14,368 nucleotides of DNA from NCBI GenBank assembly GCA_034664425.1, contig JAXDHR010000053.1, positions 1 through 14,368 of the forward strand, read 5' to 3'. Positions 1 to 8,783 of this stretch are shown piece after piece; the stretch's first letter is position 1, and the number at the start of each line of letters is the position of its first letter. A program made the position numbers and the translations under genes. Under the pieces are notes generated by a model, which did not search any database, was not told the origin of the DNA, and was given only the letters and a program-made list of their open reading frames with translations. The stretch is from DATBDM01 sp034664425 (GTDB taxonomy: Bacteria; Actinomycetota; Thermoleophilia; Solirubrobacterales; Solirubrobacteraceae).

Positions 1-1241
<1,241 letters not shown>

Positions 1242-1245
1242 GAAT

Positions 1246-1250
1246 GCTCC
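1246..1250 (-). promoter_or_regulatory. Shine-Dalgarno of gltA
   Basis: AGGAG on the minus strand, 4-5 nt before the GTG at 1241. It fixes the gltA start and marks the gene as having a leader, unlike the small gene directly upstream. Confidence 0.75.
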
Positions 1251-1254
1251 TGTG

Positions 1255-1282
1255 GACGGGATCTCAGATCTGGTTACCCGTC
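1255..1282 (-). promoter_or_regulatory. Inverted repeat in the gltA leader
   Basis: GACGGG (1255-1260) and CCCGTC (1277-1282) form a 6-bp stem around 16 nt, just upstream of the gltA Shine-Dalgarno. The loop holds the small dyad AGATCT. There is no T-run, so it is not a standard intrinsic terminator. It could be an operator, a processing or attenuation hairpin, or chance. Function is unknown. Confidence 0.3.
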
Positions 1283-1292
1283 ATTGTGGCGC

Positions 1293-1508
1293 TCAGGACG
1301 TGAGCACCGCAGTTCCCATGGCGGCCGCCACCAGGATCACGGTGAGTGCCATCAACCCGGTGCGCGCGGCGCGCGAGGGCGGGAACGTCTCCGATCGCAC
1401 CCCGACGGCGGAGACGCAGAGCGCGAAGATCACCAGCAGGGCGCCGGCGATGTAGAACGGAGTCTTCGACGGTCGCGCCTCCACGGCGGCGAGCAGGACG
1501 GCGAACAT
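1293..1508 (-). CDS. Small two-helix membrane protein of unknown function
   Basis: A 71-residue hydrophobic protein. Two membrane segments are visible, residues about 17-36 (FYIAGALLVIFALCVSAVG) and about 51-70 (GLMALTVILVAAAMGTAVL), joined by a short loop with basic and Pro residues. No catalytic motif is seen. The ATG at 1508 lies 9 bp after the dcd stop and is preceded by TAGCTT ending 6 nt upstream, so it may be transcribed from its own leaderless promoter as well as with dcd. gltA follows 51 bp downstream. The hydrophobic pattern, the placement between two conserved genes and the promoter motif argue that it is a real gene. I do not recognise a named family, although small proteins with this SKTPFYI-like segment feel familiar from Solirubrobacterales genomes. 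Confidence 0.72.
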   Translation of the reverse strand: MFAVLLAAVEARPSKTPFYIAGALLVIFALCVSAVGVRSETFPPSRAARTGLMALTVILVAAAMGTAVLTS

Positions 1509-1514
1509 GGCGCG

Positions 1515-1520
1515 AAGCTA
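1515..1520 (-). promoter_or_regulatory. -10-like TAGCTT, leaderless start of small membrane gene
   Basis: TAGCTT on the minus strand ends 6 nt before the ATG at 1508. Its first three bases are the TAG stop codon of dcd. No Shine-Dalgarno is present between the hexamer and the ATG, so transcription would start at or next to the start codon. Confidence 0.5.
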
Positions 1521-2096
1521 CCGCATGTAGCGCGACTCGGTCGCCGCCACCTGGCCCTGGTAGTGCGACCCCAGCGCCTCCGACCCGTACGGGTGCTCGG
1601 CGGCGGTGTCGAGCGCCATGAACGACAGCTGGGCGATCAGCAGTCCGGCGTAGAGCTTGATCGGCACGCGCGTGAGGTTCGTGATCTCGAGCGTCAGCGA
1701 GCCGGTGAAGCCGGGGTCGACGAAGCCGGCGGTCGCGTGCACGATCAGCCCGAGGCGCCCGAGGCTCGACTTGCCCTCGATGCGGGCGACGACGTCGTCG
1801 GGGATCGCCACGGTCTCGAGCGTGCGGCCGAGGGCGAACTCGCCGGGGTGGATCGCGAACGGCTCGCCCTCGGCGACGATGACCTCCTCCGTGAGGTTGG
1901 TCGGCGGGTCGCGCAGGTCGATCGCAGTGACCCGGTGGTTGTGGAAGACACGGAAGGAGTCGCCGAGGCGCAGGTCCACCGATGCGGGCTGCACGAGGGC
2001 CGGATCCCAGGGCTCGATGACGATGCGGCCGGCCTCCACGAGGCGGCGGATCGTGCCGTCCGAGAGGACGGACCTGGCGCGGGACGCGTCGGCCAC
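1518..2096 (-). CDS. dcd: dCTP deaminase, probably the bifunctional dUMP-forming type
   Basis: Deaminates dCTP and, in the bifunctional form, also hydrolyses the product to dUMP and pyrophosphate for dTMP synthesis. The 192-residue length fits the family (about 190). Motifs seen are VQPASVDLRLG (35-45), the substrate loop EGKSSLGRLG (107-116), HATAGFVDPGF (120-130), the catalytic Glu137 in LTLEITN, and the C-terminal nucleotide-closing segment HPYGS...GSHYQGQ. The HxTAGFxDPGF version follows the Mycobacterium-type bifunctional enzyme rather than the E. coli AHRIDPGW type; I infer the dUMP-forming activity from that. The start is taken as GTG at 2096, because the usual family N-terminus (SVLSDGTI) begins a few residues in and no other start is near. 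No Shine-Dalgarno is seen. CACACT ends 6 nt before the GTG, a weak match to the leaderless pattern. The gene lies 25 bp after a small membrane gene. Confidence 0.95.
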   Translation of the reverse strand: MADASRARSVLSDGTIRRLVEAGRIVIEPWDPALVQPASVDLRLGDSFRVFHNHRVTAIDLRDPPTNLTEEVIVAEGEPFAIHPGEFALGRTLETVAIPDDVVARIEGKSSLGRLGLIVHATAGFVDPGFTGSLTLEITNLTRVPIKLYAGLLIAQLSFMALDTAAEHPYGSEALGSHYQGQVAATESRYMR

Positions 2097-2121
2097 GGCG
2101 CCAGTGTGGCACGCAGTGCGG

Positions 2122-2391
2122 TCAGCGCGTGGTGGGCTGCTTCGCGCGCGCATCCACGGCCCGCGCACCCCGCACGCGGGCCGGACTGGGCAGCGCGGCG
2201 TCGCCGTGCGGGCCGCGGCGCGGGGCGCGCGGCAGCTTCGGCACCGGGTGCGGACGGGTCCGCTGGTTGCCGCCATCATCCTCGCCGGCGACCGGCTCGG
2301 GCTCCTGCTTGATCGCCCACCAGACGAGGTAGCAGAGCGCCAGCAGCGGAATCTTGAGCGCCAAGAACAGCCAGAGCATCCCCCATCCCAT
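2122..2391 (-). CDS. Small single-helix membrane protein with charged tail, unknown function
   Basis: An 89-residue protein. Residues about 3-25 (LWLFLALKIPLLALCYLVWW) form one N-terminal membrane helix. It is followed by an acidic stretch (EPEPVAGEDDGG, about 29-40) and a basic Pro/Arg-rich tail, which is probably disordered and cytoplasmic. No enzyme motif is seen. The start at 2391 is preferred over an in-frame ATG 39 nt upstream (2430): the TACCCT hexamer ends exactly 6 nt before it, which predicts a leaderless mRNA that would exclude the upstream codon. The alternative is a leadered start using AGGAG 12 nt before the same ATG. dcd follows by 25 bp, so co-transcription is likely. Function unknown. 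Confidence 0.65.
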   Translation of the reverse strand: MGWGMLWLFLALKIPLLALCYLVWWAIKQEPEPVAGEDDGGNQRTRPHPVPKLPRAPRRGPHGDAALPSPARVRGARAVDARAKQPTTR

Positions 2392-2397
2392 AGGGGA

Positions 2398-2403
2398 AGG
2401 GTA
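2398..2403 (-). promoter_or_regulatory. -10-like TACCCT, leaderless promoter of the 2122-2391 gene
   Basis: TACCCT (minus strand) ends 6 nt before the ATG at 2391. A 5-bp dyad, ACTCC (2403-2407) and GGAGT (2414-2418), touches its upstream edge and could bind a regulator. No -35 box is recognisable. Confidence 0.5.
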
Positions 2404-2418
2404 CTCCTGTTGGGGAGT

Positions 2419-2491
2419 GGGGCCGCGCACATTTGCTCTCGCCTGCCAGGCGCCTCTGCTCCGCAGGCTGCGCTCGGCGCCTTCGGCGACG
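2419..2491. other. Hairpin-rich GC spacer downstream of the PfkB-family gene
   Basis: The spacer between the kinase stop and the next minus-strand gene contains several short dyads: GCCTG-c-CAGGC (2441-2451), GCCT...AGGC (2452-2468), CGCAG/TGCG around 2462-2471, and CGCC-ttc-GGCG near 2479-2488. Together they could fold and stop or slow transcription of the kinase gene. There is no T-tract on either strand, so it is not a classical intrinsic terminator. It may also be a dispersed intergenic repeat, which cannot be judged from one copy. Confidence 0.3.
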
Positions 2492-3430
2492 TTACGCCGT
2501 GCGCAACGGCACAGGCGCGGCGTCGAATCGCGTGACGCGCTCGAGCTCGGCGACGCGCTCGTGGATCTCCTCGCCGCCGAGCGACTGCATCCGCTCGGTG
2601 CCGAACGCCTCCACGTTGAAGGAGGCCAGGGCGGTGCCGTACGCCATCGCGCGGCGCAGGACCTCGTCGCTGAGCTCCTCGTCGATATGGGCGGCGATGT
2701 AGCCCATGAAGCCGCCCGCGAAGGTGTCGCCCGCGCCCGTCGGGTCGATCACGTCGGCGGTCGGGTAGGCGGGCAGGCCGAACGCACCGTCGCGTGTGTA
2801 CATGGCGGCGCCGTACTCGCCCTGCTTGGCGACGACGACGCGTGGACCCATGTCGAGCACCGCGTTGGCCGCGCGCACGTGGTTGGGCTCGTCGGTCAGC
2901 TGCTTGAGCTCGCCGTCGTTGACGACCACGCAGTCCACCATCGAGATCGTCTGCAGCAGCGACGAGCGCGCCACCTCGATCCACATGTTCATCGTGTCCA
3001 GTGCGGTGAAGCGCGCGGCGGCGCACTGCTGGCGCACCTCCCGCTGCAGGTCGGGCTGGATGTTGGCGAGGAAGACCGTGTCGGCCGCCTGCGACTCCGG
3101 CGAGAGCTTGGGCTGGAAGTGCTCGAAGACGTTGAGGTCGGTCTGGATCGTGTGGCGGATGTTGACGTCGCGCTCGTAGCGGCCCGCCCAGAAGAACGTC
3201 TTCCCGCCGGGGACCTGCTCGATGTCGTCGGTGATGACGCCGCGGCGGCGCAGCACGTCGTACTCGGCGTCGCCGAAGTCGTCGCCCACCGGGCCGACGA
3301 CGCGGGTCTCGGCGAGGAACGAGGAGGCGAGCGCGAAGTGCACCGCCGAGCCGCCCAGCAGCCGGTCGCGCGTGCCATGGAGCGTCTCGACGGCGTCGAA
3401 GGCGATGGATCCGACCACGGTCAGCGTCAT
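2492..3430 (-). CDS. PfkB/ribokinase-family carbohydrate or nucleoside kinase
   Basis: An ATP-dependent kinase of the ribokinase fold, cytoplasmic, 312 residues (usual length about 300-320). The PfkB signature 2 is intact at 229-241 (DPTGAGDTFAGGF), with Asp235 as the expected catalytic base and the anion hole in GAGD. Other family features are the N-terminal VVGSIAFD strand, the GG pair at 26-27, and an NxxE motif at 171-174 (NDGE) that coordinates Mg-phosphate in this family. The substrate cannot be assigned: the central segment WAGRYERDVNIRHTIQTD differs from ribokinase, fructokinase and adenosine kinase signatures I know. The gene is divergent from a dehydrogenase with starts 25 bp apart, and TACCCT ends 8 nt before its ATG, so a leaderless mRNA is predicted. 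No Shine-Dalgarno is seen. Confidence 0.9.
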   Translation of the reverse strand: MTLTVVGSIAFDAVETLHGTRDRLLGGSAVHFALASSFLAETRVVGPVGDDFGDAEYDVLRRRGVITDDIEQVPGGKTFFWAGRYERDVNIRHTIQTDLNVFEHFQPKLSPESQAADTVFLANIQPDLQREVRQQCAAARFTALDTMNMWIEVARSSLLQTISMVDCVVVNDGELKQLTDEPNHVRAANAVLDMGPRVVVAKQGEYGAAMYTRDGAFGLPAYPTADVIDPTGAGDTFAGGFMGYIAAHIDEELSDEVLRRAMAYGTALASFNVEAFGTERMQSLGGEEIHERVAELERVTRFDAAPVPLRTA

Positions 3431-3438
3431 CGGCGCGG

Positions 3439-3444
3439 AGGGTA
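3439..3444 (-). promoter_or_regulatory. -10-like TACCCT of the PfkB-family gene
   Basis: TACCCT on the minus strand ends 8 nt before the ATG at 3430. It shares bases 3443-3444 with the plus-strand hexamer TATCGT of the divergent dehydrogenase. Confidence 0.5.
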
Positions 3445-3448
3445 TCGT
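3443..3448 (+). promoter_or_regulatory. -10-like TATCGT, leaderless promoter of the dehydrogenase gene
   Basis: TATCGT ends 7 nt before the GTG at 3456, placing the expected transcript start at or beside the start codon. It overlaps the opposing -10-like hexamer by two bases, so the two promoters should not be occupied at the same time. Confidence 0.55.
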
Positions 3449-3455
3449 CCTCCCG

Positions 3456-4418
3456 GTGCGAGCCATCCGCATCGCCGACTGGGGCGGCCCGGAGGTGCTC
3501 GAGCTCGTCGAGGACGCGCCCGCCCCCGAGCCCGGCACGGGCGAGGTGCTCGTGCGCGTCTCGCGCGCCGGGGTCAACTTCGCCGATACGCACGCGAGCC
3601 GCAACGAGTACGTCGAGCGCTATTCGCTGCCGCTCGTCCCCGGCGCGGAGGTCGCGGGCACGCTCGAGCGCGACGGCACGCGCGTGGTCGCGCTGACCGG
3701 CGGGACGGGCGGCTACGCCGAGCTCGCGGCGGTGCCCGAGGCCAACGTGTTCCCGATTCCCGACGGCGTCTCCGACGCCGTCGCGCTTGCGCTGCTCGTG
3801 CAGGGGCTGACCGCCTGGCATCTCTACCGCACGTCCGCGAAGCTGGCCGCGGGCGAGTGCGTCGTCGTGCACTCGGCCGCGGGCGGCGTCGGCTCGCTGG
3901 CGGTGCAGCTGGCGCGGCCGTTGGGCGCCGGCCGGGTGATCGCCACCGCCTCGAGCGAGGACAAGCGCGCGCTCGCGCTCGAGCTCGGCGCCGACGCCGC
4001 GGTCGACGTGACGCGCGCGGATCTCGCGGACGCGCTCGTCGAGGCCAACGCCGGCGCCCCGGTCGACGTGGTGCTCGAGCCGACCGGCGGGCGCGTGTTC
4101 GACGCCTCGCTCGACGCGCTCGCGCCCTTCGGGCGCCTCGTCGTCTACGGGATCGCGTCGCGCGAGTCCGCGCATCCCTCGACCGGCCACCTGATGAAGC
4201 ACTCCAAGGCCGTGGTCGGGTTCTGGCTCTACCACTGCCTCGCCGACCCCGGGCGGCTCGTCGCGGGACCGCTCGCCGGCCTGCTCGCGCGCGCCGCGGC
4301 CGGCGAGCTGCGGCCCGTCGAGGGCGAGACCTACCCCTTGTCGGAGGCCGCGCGCGCGCACGAGGACCTCGCGGGCCGGCGGACGACGGGGAAGCTCCTG
4401 CTCGATCCACGCTTCTAA
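3456..4418 (+). CDS. Zinc-independent MDR dehydrogenase, quinone oxidoreductase (QOR)-like
   Basis: A 320-residue medium-chain dehydrogenase/reductase. The GroES-like N-terminal half begins VRAIRIADWGGPEVLEL and contains SRAGVNFADTHASRNEY (36-52), the typical NADPH:quinone reductase pattern. It lacks the Cys/His ligands of zinc alcohol dehydrogenases. The Rossmann segment is AAGGVGSLAVQLAR (141-154), followed by ASSEDKRALALELGAD, and the C-terminus carries the family ending ...DLAGRRTTGKLLL. It probably uses NADPH to reduce quinones or conjugated carbonyls; the true substrate is unknown. The GTG at 3456 is chosen because homologues start at this motif and TATCGT lies 7 nt upstream; the open frame extends further upstream but would run over the kinase promoter and coding region. 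The helicase gene starts 15 bp after its stop. Confidence 0.92.
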   Translation: MRAIRIADWGGPEVLELVEDAPAPEPGTGEVLVRVSRAGVNFADTHASRNEYVERYSLPLVPGAEVAGTLERDGTRVVALTGGTGGYAELAAVPEANVFPIPDGVSDAVALALLVQGLTAWHLYRTSAKLAAGECVVVHSAAGGVGSLAVQLARPLGAGRVIATASSEDKRALALELGADAAVDVTRADLADALVEANAGAPVDVVLEPTGGRVFDASLDALAPFGRLVVYGIASRESAHPSTGHLMKHSKAVVGFWLYHCLADPGRLVAGPLAGLLARAAAGELRPVEGETYPLSEAARAHEDLAGRRTTGKLLLDPRF

Positions 4419-4421
4419 AGT
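4416..4421 (+). promoter_or_regulatory. Possible -10 TAAAGT before the helicase gene
   Basis: TAAAGT begins with the TAA stop of the dehydrogenase and ends 12 nt before the helicase ATG at 4434. That would give a leader of only a few bases. No Shine-Dalgarno is visible in the 15-bp gap. The spacing is longer than at the clear leaderless genes, so confidence is lower, and read-through from the upstream gene is also possible. Confidence 0.35.
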
Positions 4422-4433
4422 CCACGCACGAAT

Positions 4434-5864
4434 ATGACGACGTTCGCCGACCTCGGCCTCTCCGAGCCCCTGCTCGCCGCCCTCCGTGACGTGGGCTACG
4501 AAGCGCCCAGTCCGATCCAGGAGCAGACGATCCCGCTGCTCCTGCAGGGCCGGGATGTGATCGGCCAGGCCCAGACCGGCACTGGCAAGACCGCCGCGTT
4601 CGGGCTGCCGATGCTCGAGTTCGTCGACCCGGGAGACCCCGACGTCCAGGCGCTGGTGCTCACGCCGACGCGCGAGCTGTGCATCCAGGTCACGCAGGCG
4701 ATCCGCACCTACGGCGCGCGCAAGGGGATCAACCCGGTCGCCGTCTTCGGCGGCGCGCCGATCCGGGACCAGCAGGCCTACCTCAAGCAGGGCGCGCCGA
4801 TCGTGGTCGGCACCGTCGGCCGTGTGCTCGACCTGATCTCGCGCCACTCGCTGATGCTGCATTCGTGCCGCTACCTCGTGCTCGACGAGGCCGACGAGAT
4901 GCTCGACCTGGGCTTCCTCGAGGACGTCGAGAAGATCCTCTCGCTGACGCCCAACGGACGTCAGACGGCGCTGTTCTCGGCCACGATGCCGCCGCCGATC
5001 CGCGCGCTCGCCGAGCGCCACCTCTACCAGGCCGAGACGGTGCAGGTGAAGGCGGCGACGCTGACGATCGACACCGTCGAGCAGTTCCAGATCGAGGCCA
5101 AGCAGGCCGACAAGCTGGCCATGCTGATCCGGGTGCTCGAGTCCGAGCGCCCGCGCCAGGCCATCATCTTCGTGCGCACGAAGATCCGCTGCGACCAGCT
5201 CTTCCGCACGCTGCGCGATCGCGGGATGAACGTGCGTGCGCTGCACGGCGACATGAGCCAGGGCCAGCGCGACGGCGTGATGATCTCCTTCAAGGGCGGC
5301 CGCGTGCCGATCCTCGTTGCCACCGACGTCGCCGCTCGCGGCCTGGACATCTCGACGGTCACGCACGTCGTCAACTACGACGTGCCGACGTCTCCCGACG
5401 TCTACGTGCACCGGATCGGCCGCACGGGCCGCTACGGCGACACCGGCCGGGCGATCACCTTCGTCGAGCCGCGCCAGAAGCGCGAGCTGGAGGCGATCGA
5501 GCGCCACGCGAACACGACGATCTCGCCGTGGGCGGAGGGGGCCCACGTCGCGCCCGCGCCGGCGCAAGAGCCGCCGCGGCGGCGCCATCGCAAGCCCCGA
5601 GACCCCGAGACCTATGACACGAACGGCCACTTCGTGACGCTGATCGCCTCCGGCGGTCGCGCGGCGGGGCTGGCCGAGTCCGACGTCGTGCACGCCGTCA
5701 CCTCGCGCGGCGGCGTCGACGGCGAGGCGATCCGCAACGTGCGGCTGCTCGAGCGCTTCGCGCTGCTCGAGGTCCCCGCGCCGGAGGCCGCCCGGATCGC
5801 CGAGGCGGTCGACGGCGCCGACGTCCGCGGGCACGTCCTGCGCGTCGAGCCGGCACGTACCTGA
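4434..5864 (+). CDS. DEAD-box RNA helicase with DbpA-type RNA-binding domain
   Basis: An ATP-dependent RNA-unwinding protein of the DeaD/CsdA group, probably acting in ribosome assembly, RNA turnover or cold response. Of 476 residues, 1-360 hold the two RecA-like domains: Q motif GYEAPSPIQEQ (21-31), Walker A AQTGTGKT (46-53), PTREL (78-82), DEAD (151-154), SAT (182-184), ATDVAARGLD (296-305) and HRIGRTGR (326-333). A basic linker (PPRRRHRKPRD, about 380-390) leads to a DbpA-like RNA-binding domain at about 398-473, which in DbpA and relatives binds structured RNA. The normally TPGR motif Ib reads TVGR at 127-130. The gene follows the dehydrogenase by 15 bp and precedes the cyclophilin by 24 bp. 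The family is clear; the choice of deaD, csdA or dbpA is not, so no symbol is given. Confidence 0.96.
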   Translation: MTTFADLGLSEPLLAALRDVGYEAPSPIQEQTIPLLLQGRDVIGQAQTGTGKTAAFGLPMLEFVDPGDPDVQALVLTPTRELCIQVTQAIRTYGARKGINPVAVFGGAPIRDQQAYLKQGAPIVVGTVGRVLDLISRHSLMLHSCRYLVLDEADEMLDLGFLEDVEKILSLTPNGRQTALFSATMPPPIRALAERHLYQAETVQVKAATLTIDTVEQFQIEAKQADKLAMLIRVLESERPRQAIIFVRTKIRCDQLFRTLRDRGMNVRALHGDMSQGQRDGVMISFKGGRVPILVATDVAARGLDISTVTHVVNYDVPTSPDVYVHRIGRTGRYGDTGRAITFVEPRQKRELEAIERHANTTISPWAEGAHVAPAPAQEPPRRRHRKPRDPETYDTNGHFVTLIASGGRAAGLAESDVVHAVTSRGGVDGEAIRNVRLLERFALLEVPAPEAARIAEAVDGADVRGHVLRVEPART

Positions 5865-5874
5865 ACCGCGAACT

Positions 5875-5880
5875 GAGAGG
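5875..5880 (+). promoter_or_regulatory. Shine-Dalgarno of the cyclophilin gene
   Basis: GAGAGG, 8 nt before the ATG at 5889. It supports that start and shows that the gene is translated from a leadered (probably helicase-linked) mRNA. Confidence 0.7.
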
Positions 5881-5888
5881 CACTCCCC

Positions 5889-6344
5889 ATGTCCGAGGCG
5901 ACGATGGTCACCAACCACGGTGAGATCAAGCTGCGGCTGTTCGACGAGGACGCCCCGAAGACGGTCGAGAACTTCACGACGCTCGCGCGCGACGGGTTCT
6001 ACGACGGGCTGATCTTCCACCGCGTGATCCCCGACTTCATGATCCAGGGCGGCTGCCCGCAGGGCACCGGCACCGGTGGTCCGGGCTACACGTTCGAGGA
6101 CGAGATCAACGAGCACAAGATCGTCCGCGGCGCCCTGGCGATGGCCAACGCCGGGCCGAACACGAACGGCTCGCAGTTCTTCATCGTCACGATCGACGCC
6201 GCGCCGTGGCTCGACGGCAAGCACACCGTCTTCGGCGAGGTCAGCGACGGGATGGGCGTCGTCGACACGATCGAGGGCCAGCCGACCGACGCGCGCGACC
6301 GCCCGAAGGACGAGGCGCGCATCGAGCGCCTCGAGGTGTCGTAG
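5889..6344 (+). CDS. Cyclophilin-type peptidyl-prolyl cis-trans isomerase
   Basis: Catalyses cis-trans isomerisation of Xaa-Pro bonds and assists folding. The 151-residue single domain has no signal peptide or membrane segment, so it is cytoplasmic. Family motifs are FHRVIPDFMIQGG (43-55, catalytic Arg45), MANAGPNTNGSQFFI (85-99) and WLDGKHTVFG (107-116). Trp107 is at the position of the cyclosporin-binding Trp of eukaryotic cyclophilins, so this enzyme may be cyclosporin-sensitive, unlike several bacterial ones; this is inference. The start is supported by GAGAGG 8 nt upstream. It lies 24 bp after the helicase gene in the same direction, so co-transcription is likely. Confidence 0.96.
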   Translation: MSEATMVTNHGEIKLRLFDEDAPKTVENFTTLARDGFYDGLIFHRVIPDFMIQGGCPQGTGTGGPGYTFEDEINEHKIVRGALAMANAGPNTNGSQFFIVTIDAAPWLDGKHTVFGEVSDGMGVVDTIEGQPTDARDRPKDEARIERLEVS

Positions 6345-6369
6345 GGGCGGCGCCTCCCAGCGGGTGAGG

Positions 6370-6375
6370 TAGCCT
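6370..6375 (+). promoter_or_regulatory. -10-like TAGCCT, leaderless promoter of the aldehyde dehydrogenase
   Basis: TAGCCT ends 6 nt before the ATG at 6382, with no Shine-Dalgarno in between. The 37-bp gap after the cyclophilin stop has no convincing terminator. Confidence 0.55.
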
Positions 6376-6381
6376 CGCTCG

Positions 6382-7917
<1,536 letters not shown>

Positions 7918-7934
7918 TGCGGGTCGCGTAGCGC

Positions 7935-8783
7935 GTGCTGGGCGTCGTCCTGGCGCTCGGCTGCTCGGTTGTCTGGGGGTGCGCCGACTTCTTCGGCGGA
8001 CTGCAGGCACGCCGCCTGCCGGTGCTCGTCGTGCTGCTGTGGGGCCAGCTCGCGGCGGTCGTGCTCGCGGTCGCGCTCCTGCTCGTGGTCTCCGATGGCA
8101 GGCCGACACTCGCCGCCTTCGGCTGGGCGGCCGGCTCCGGCGCGGCCGGTATCGCGGCACTGCTGGCCTTCTACCGCGGCCTGGCGATCGGCACGATGTC
8201 GATCGTCGCGCCGGTCTCGGCGACCGGCGCGGCCGTGCCGGTGCTCGTGGGGCTCGTCCGCGGCGAGCATCCCGGCGCGCTGCAGGTCGCGGGGATCGTG
8301 CTGGCGTTCGCGGGCATCGTGCTCGCCGCGCGGGAGGATTCGCGCGCCGCCGCGCAGCGGGCGCGCGCGGCACTCGGGCTGGCGATCGTCGCCGCCCTCG
8401 GCTTCGGCGCGTGGTTCGCCGGCATCGACCGCGCCACCGAGCTCGCCGGCGTCGCCTGGACGGTGCTGCTCTCGCGCGCGGTGCAGGCGGCGCTGCTGCT
8501 CGCGGGCGCGCTCGTGCTGCGACCGGGCGGGGTCGGCCGGGACAGCTTCGTTCGCGGCGTCGCGCCGCTGCTGGCGATCGGGGCGCTCGACGTGCTCGCC
8601 AACGGCCTCTACGCGCTCGCCACCCGGCATGGGCTGCTATCGGTCATCGCGGTGCTCGGCTCGCTCTACCCGGCGATGACCGTGGTGCTCGCGCGCACCG
8701 TGCTCCACGAGCGGGTGACGCGCACGCAGGAGCTCGGCATCGTCGCGATCCTCGCGGGTGTGGCGGCGATCAGCGCAGGGTGA
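7935..8783 (+). CDS. EamA/DMT-superfamily membrane transporter
   Basis: An integral membrane protein of 282 residues with the two-fold EamA repeat, about ten predicted helices. The first repeat starts VLGVVLALGCSVVWGCADFFGGL and ends LQVAGIVLAFAGIVLAA (116-132). The second runs from about 145 and ends LHERVTRTQELGIVAILAGVAAI (257-279), carrying the usual conserved acidic residue before the last helix. Family members export amino acids, metabolites or drugs by proton exchange; the substrate here cannot be read from sequence. The start is GTG at 7935, 17 bp after the aldehyde dehydrogenase stop, with no Shine-Dalgarno and no correctly placed -10, so translational coupling to that gene is likely. 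Its 3' end overlaps the convergent HAD gene by 14 bp. Confidence 0.9.
   Translation: MLGVVLALGCSVVWGCADFFGGLQARRLPVLVVLLWGQLAAVVLAVALLLVVSDGRPTLAAFGWAAGSGAAGIAALLAFYRGLAIGTMSIVAPVSATGAAVPVLVGLVRGEHPGALQVAGIVLAFAGIVLAAREDSRAAAQRARAALGLAIVAALGFGAWFAGIDRATELAGVAWTVLLSRAVQAALLLAGALVLRPGGVGRDSFVRGVAPLLAIGALDVLANGLYALATRHGLLSVIAVLGSLYPAMTVVLARTVLHERVTRTQELGIVAILAGVAAISAG

Noticed and set aside
2419..2491. Intrinsic terminator or CRISPR-like repeats in the spacer after the kinase gene.
   Set aside because: There are several short dyads but no T-tract and no regular repeat-spacer unit; kept only as a hairpin-rich spacer.
3222..3455. N-terminal extension of the dehydrogenase gene to an upstream ATG.
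   Set aside because: It would add 78 residues without family similarity and run through the divergent kinase gene and both promoters; GTG at 3456 has a leaderless -10.
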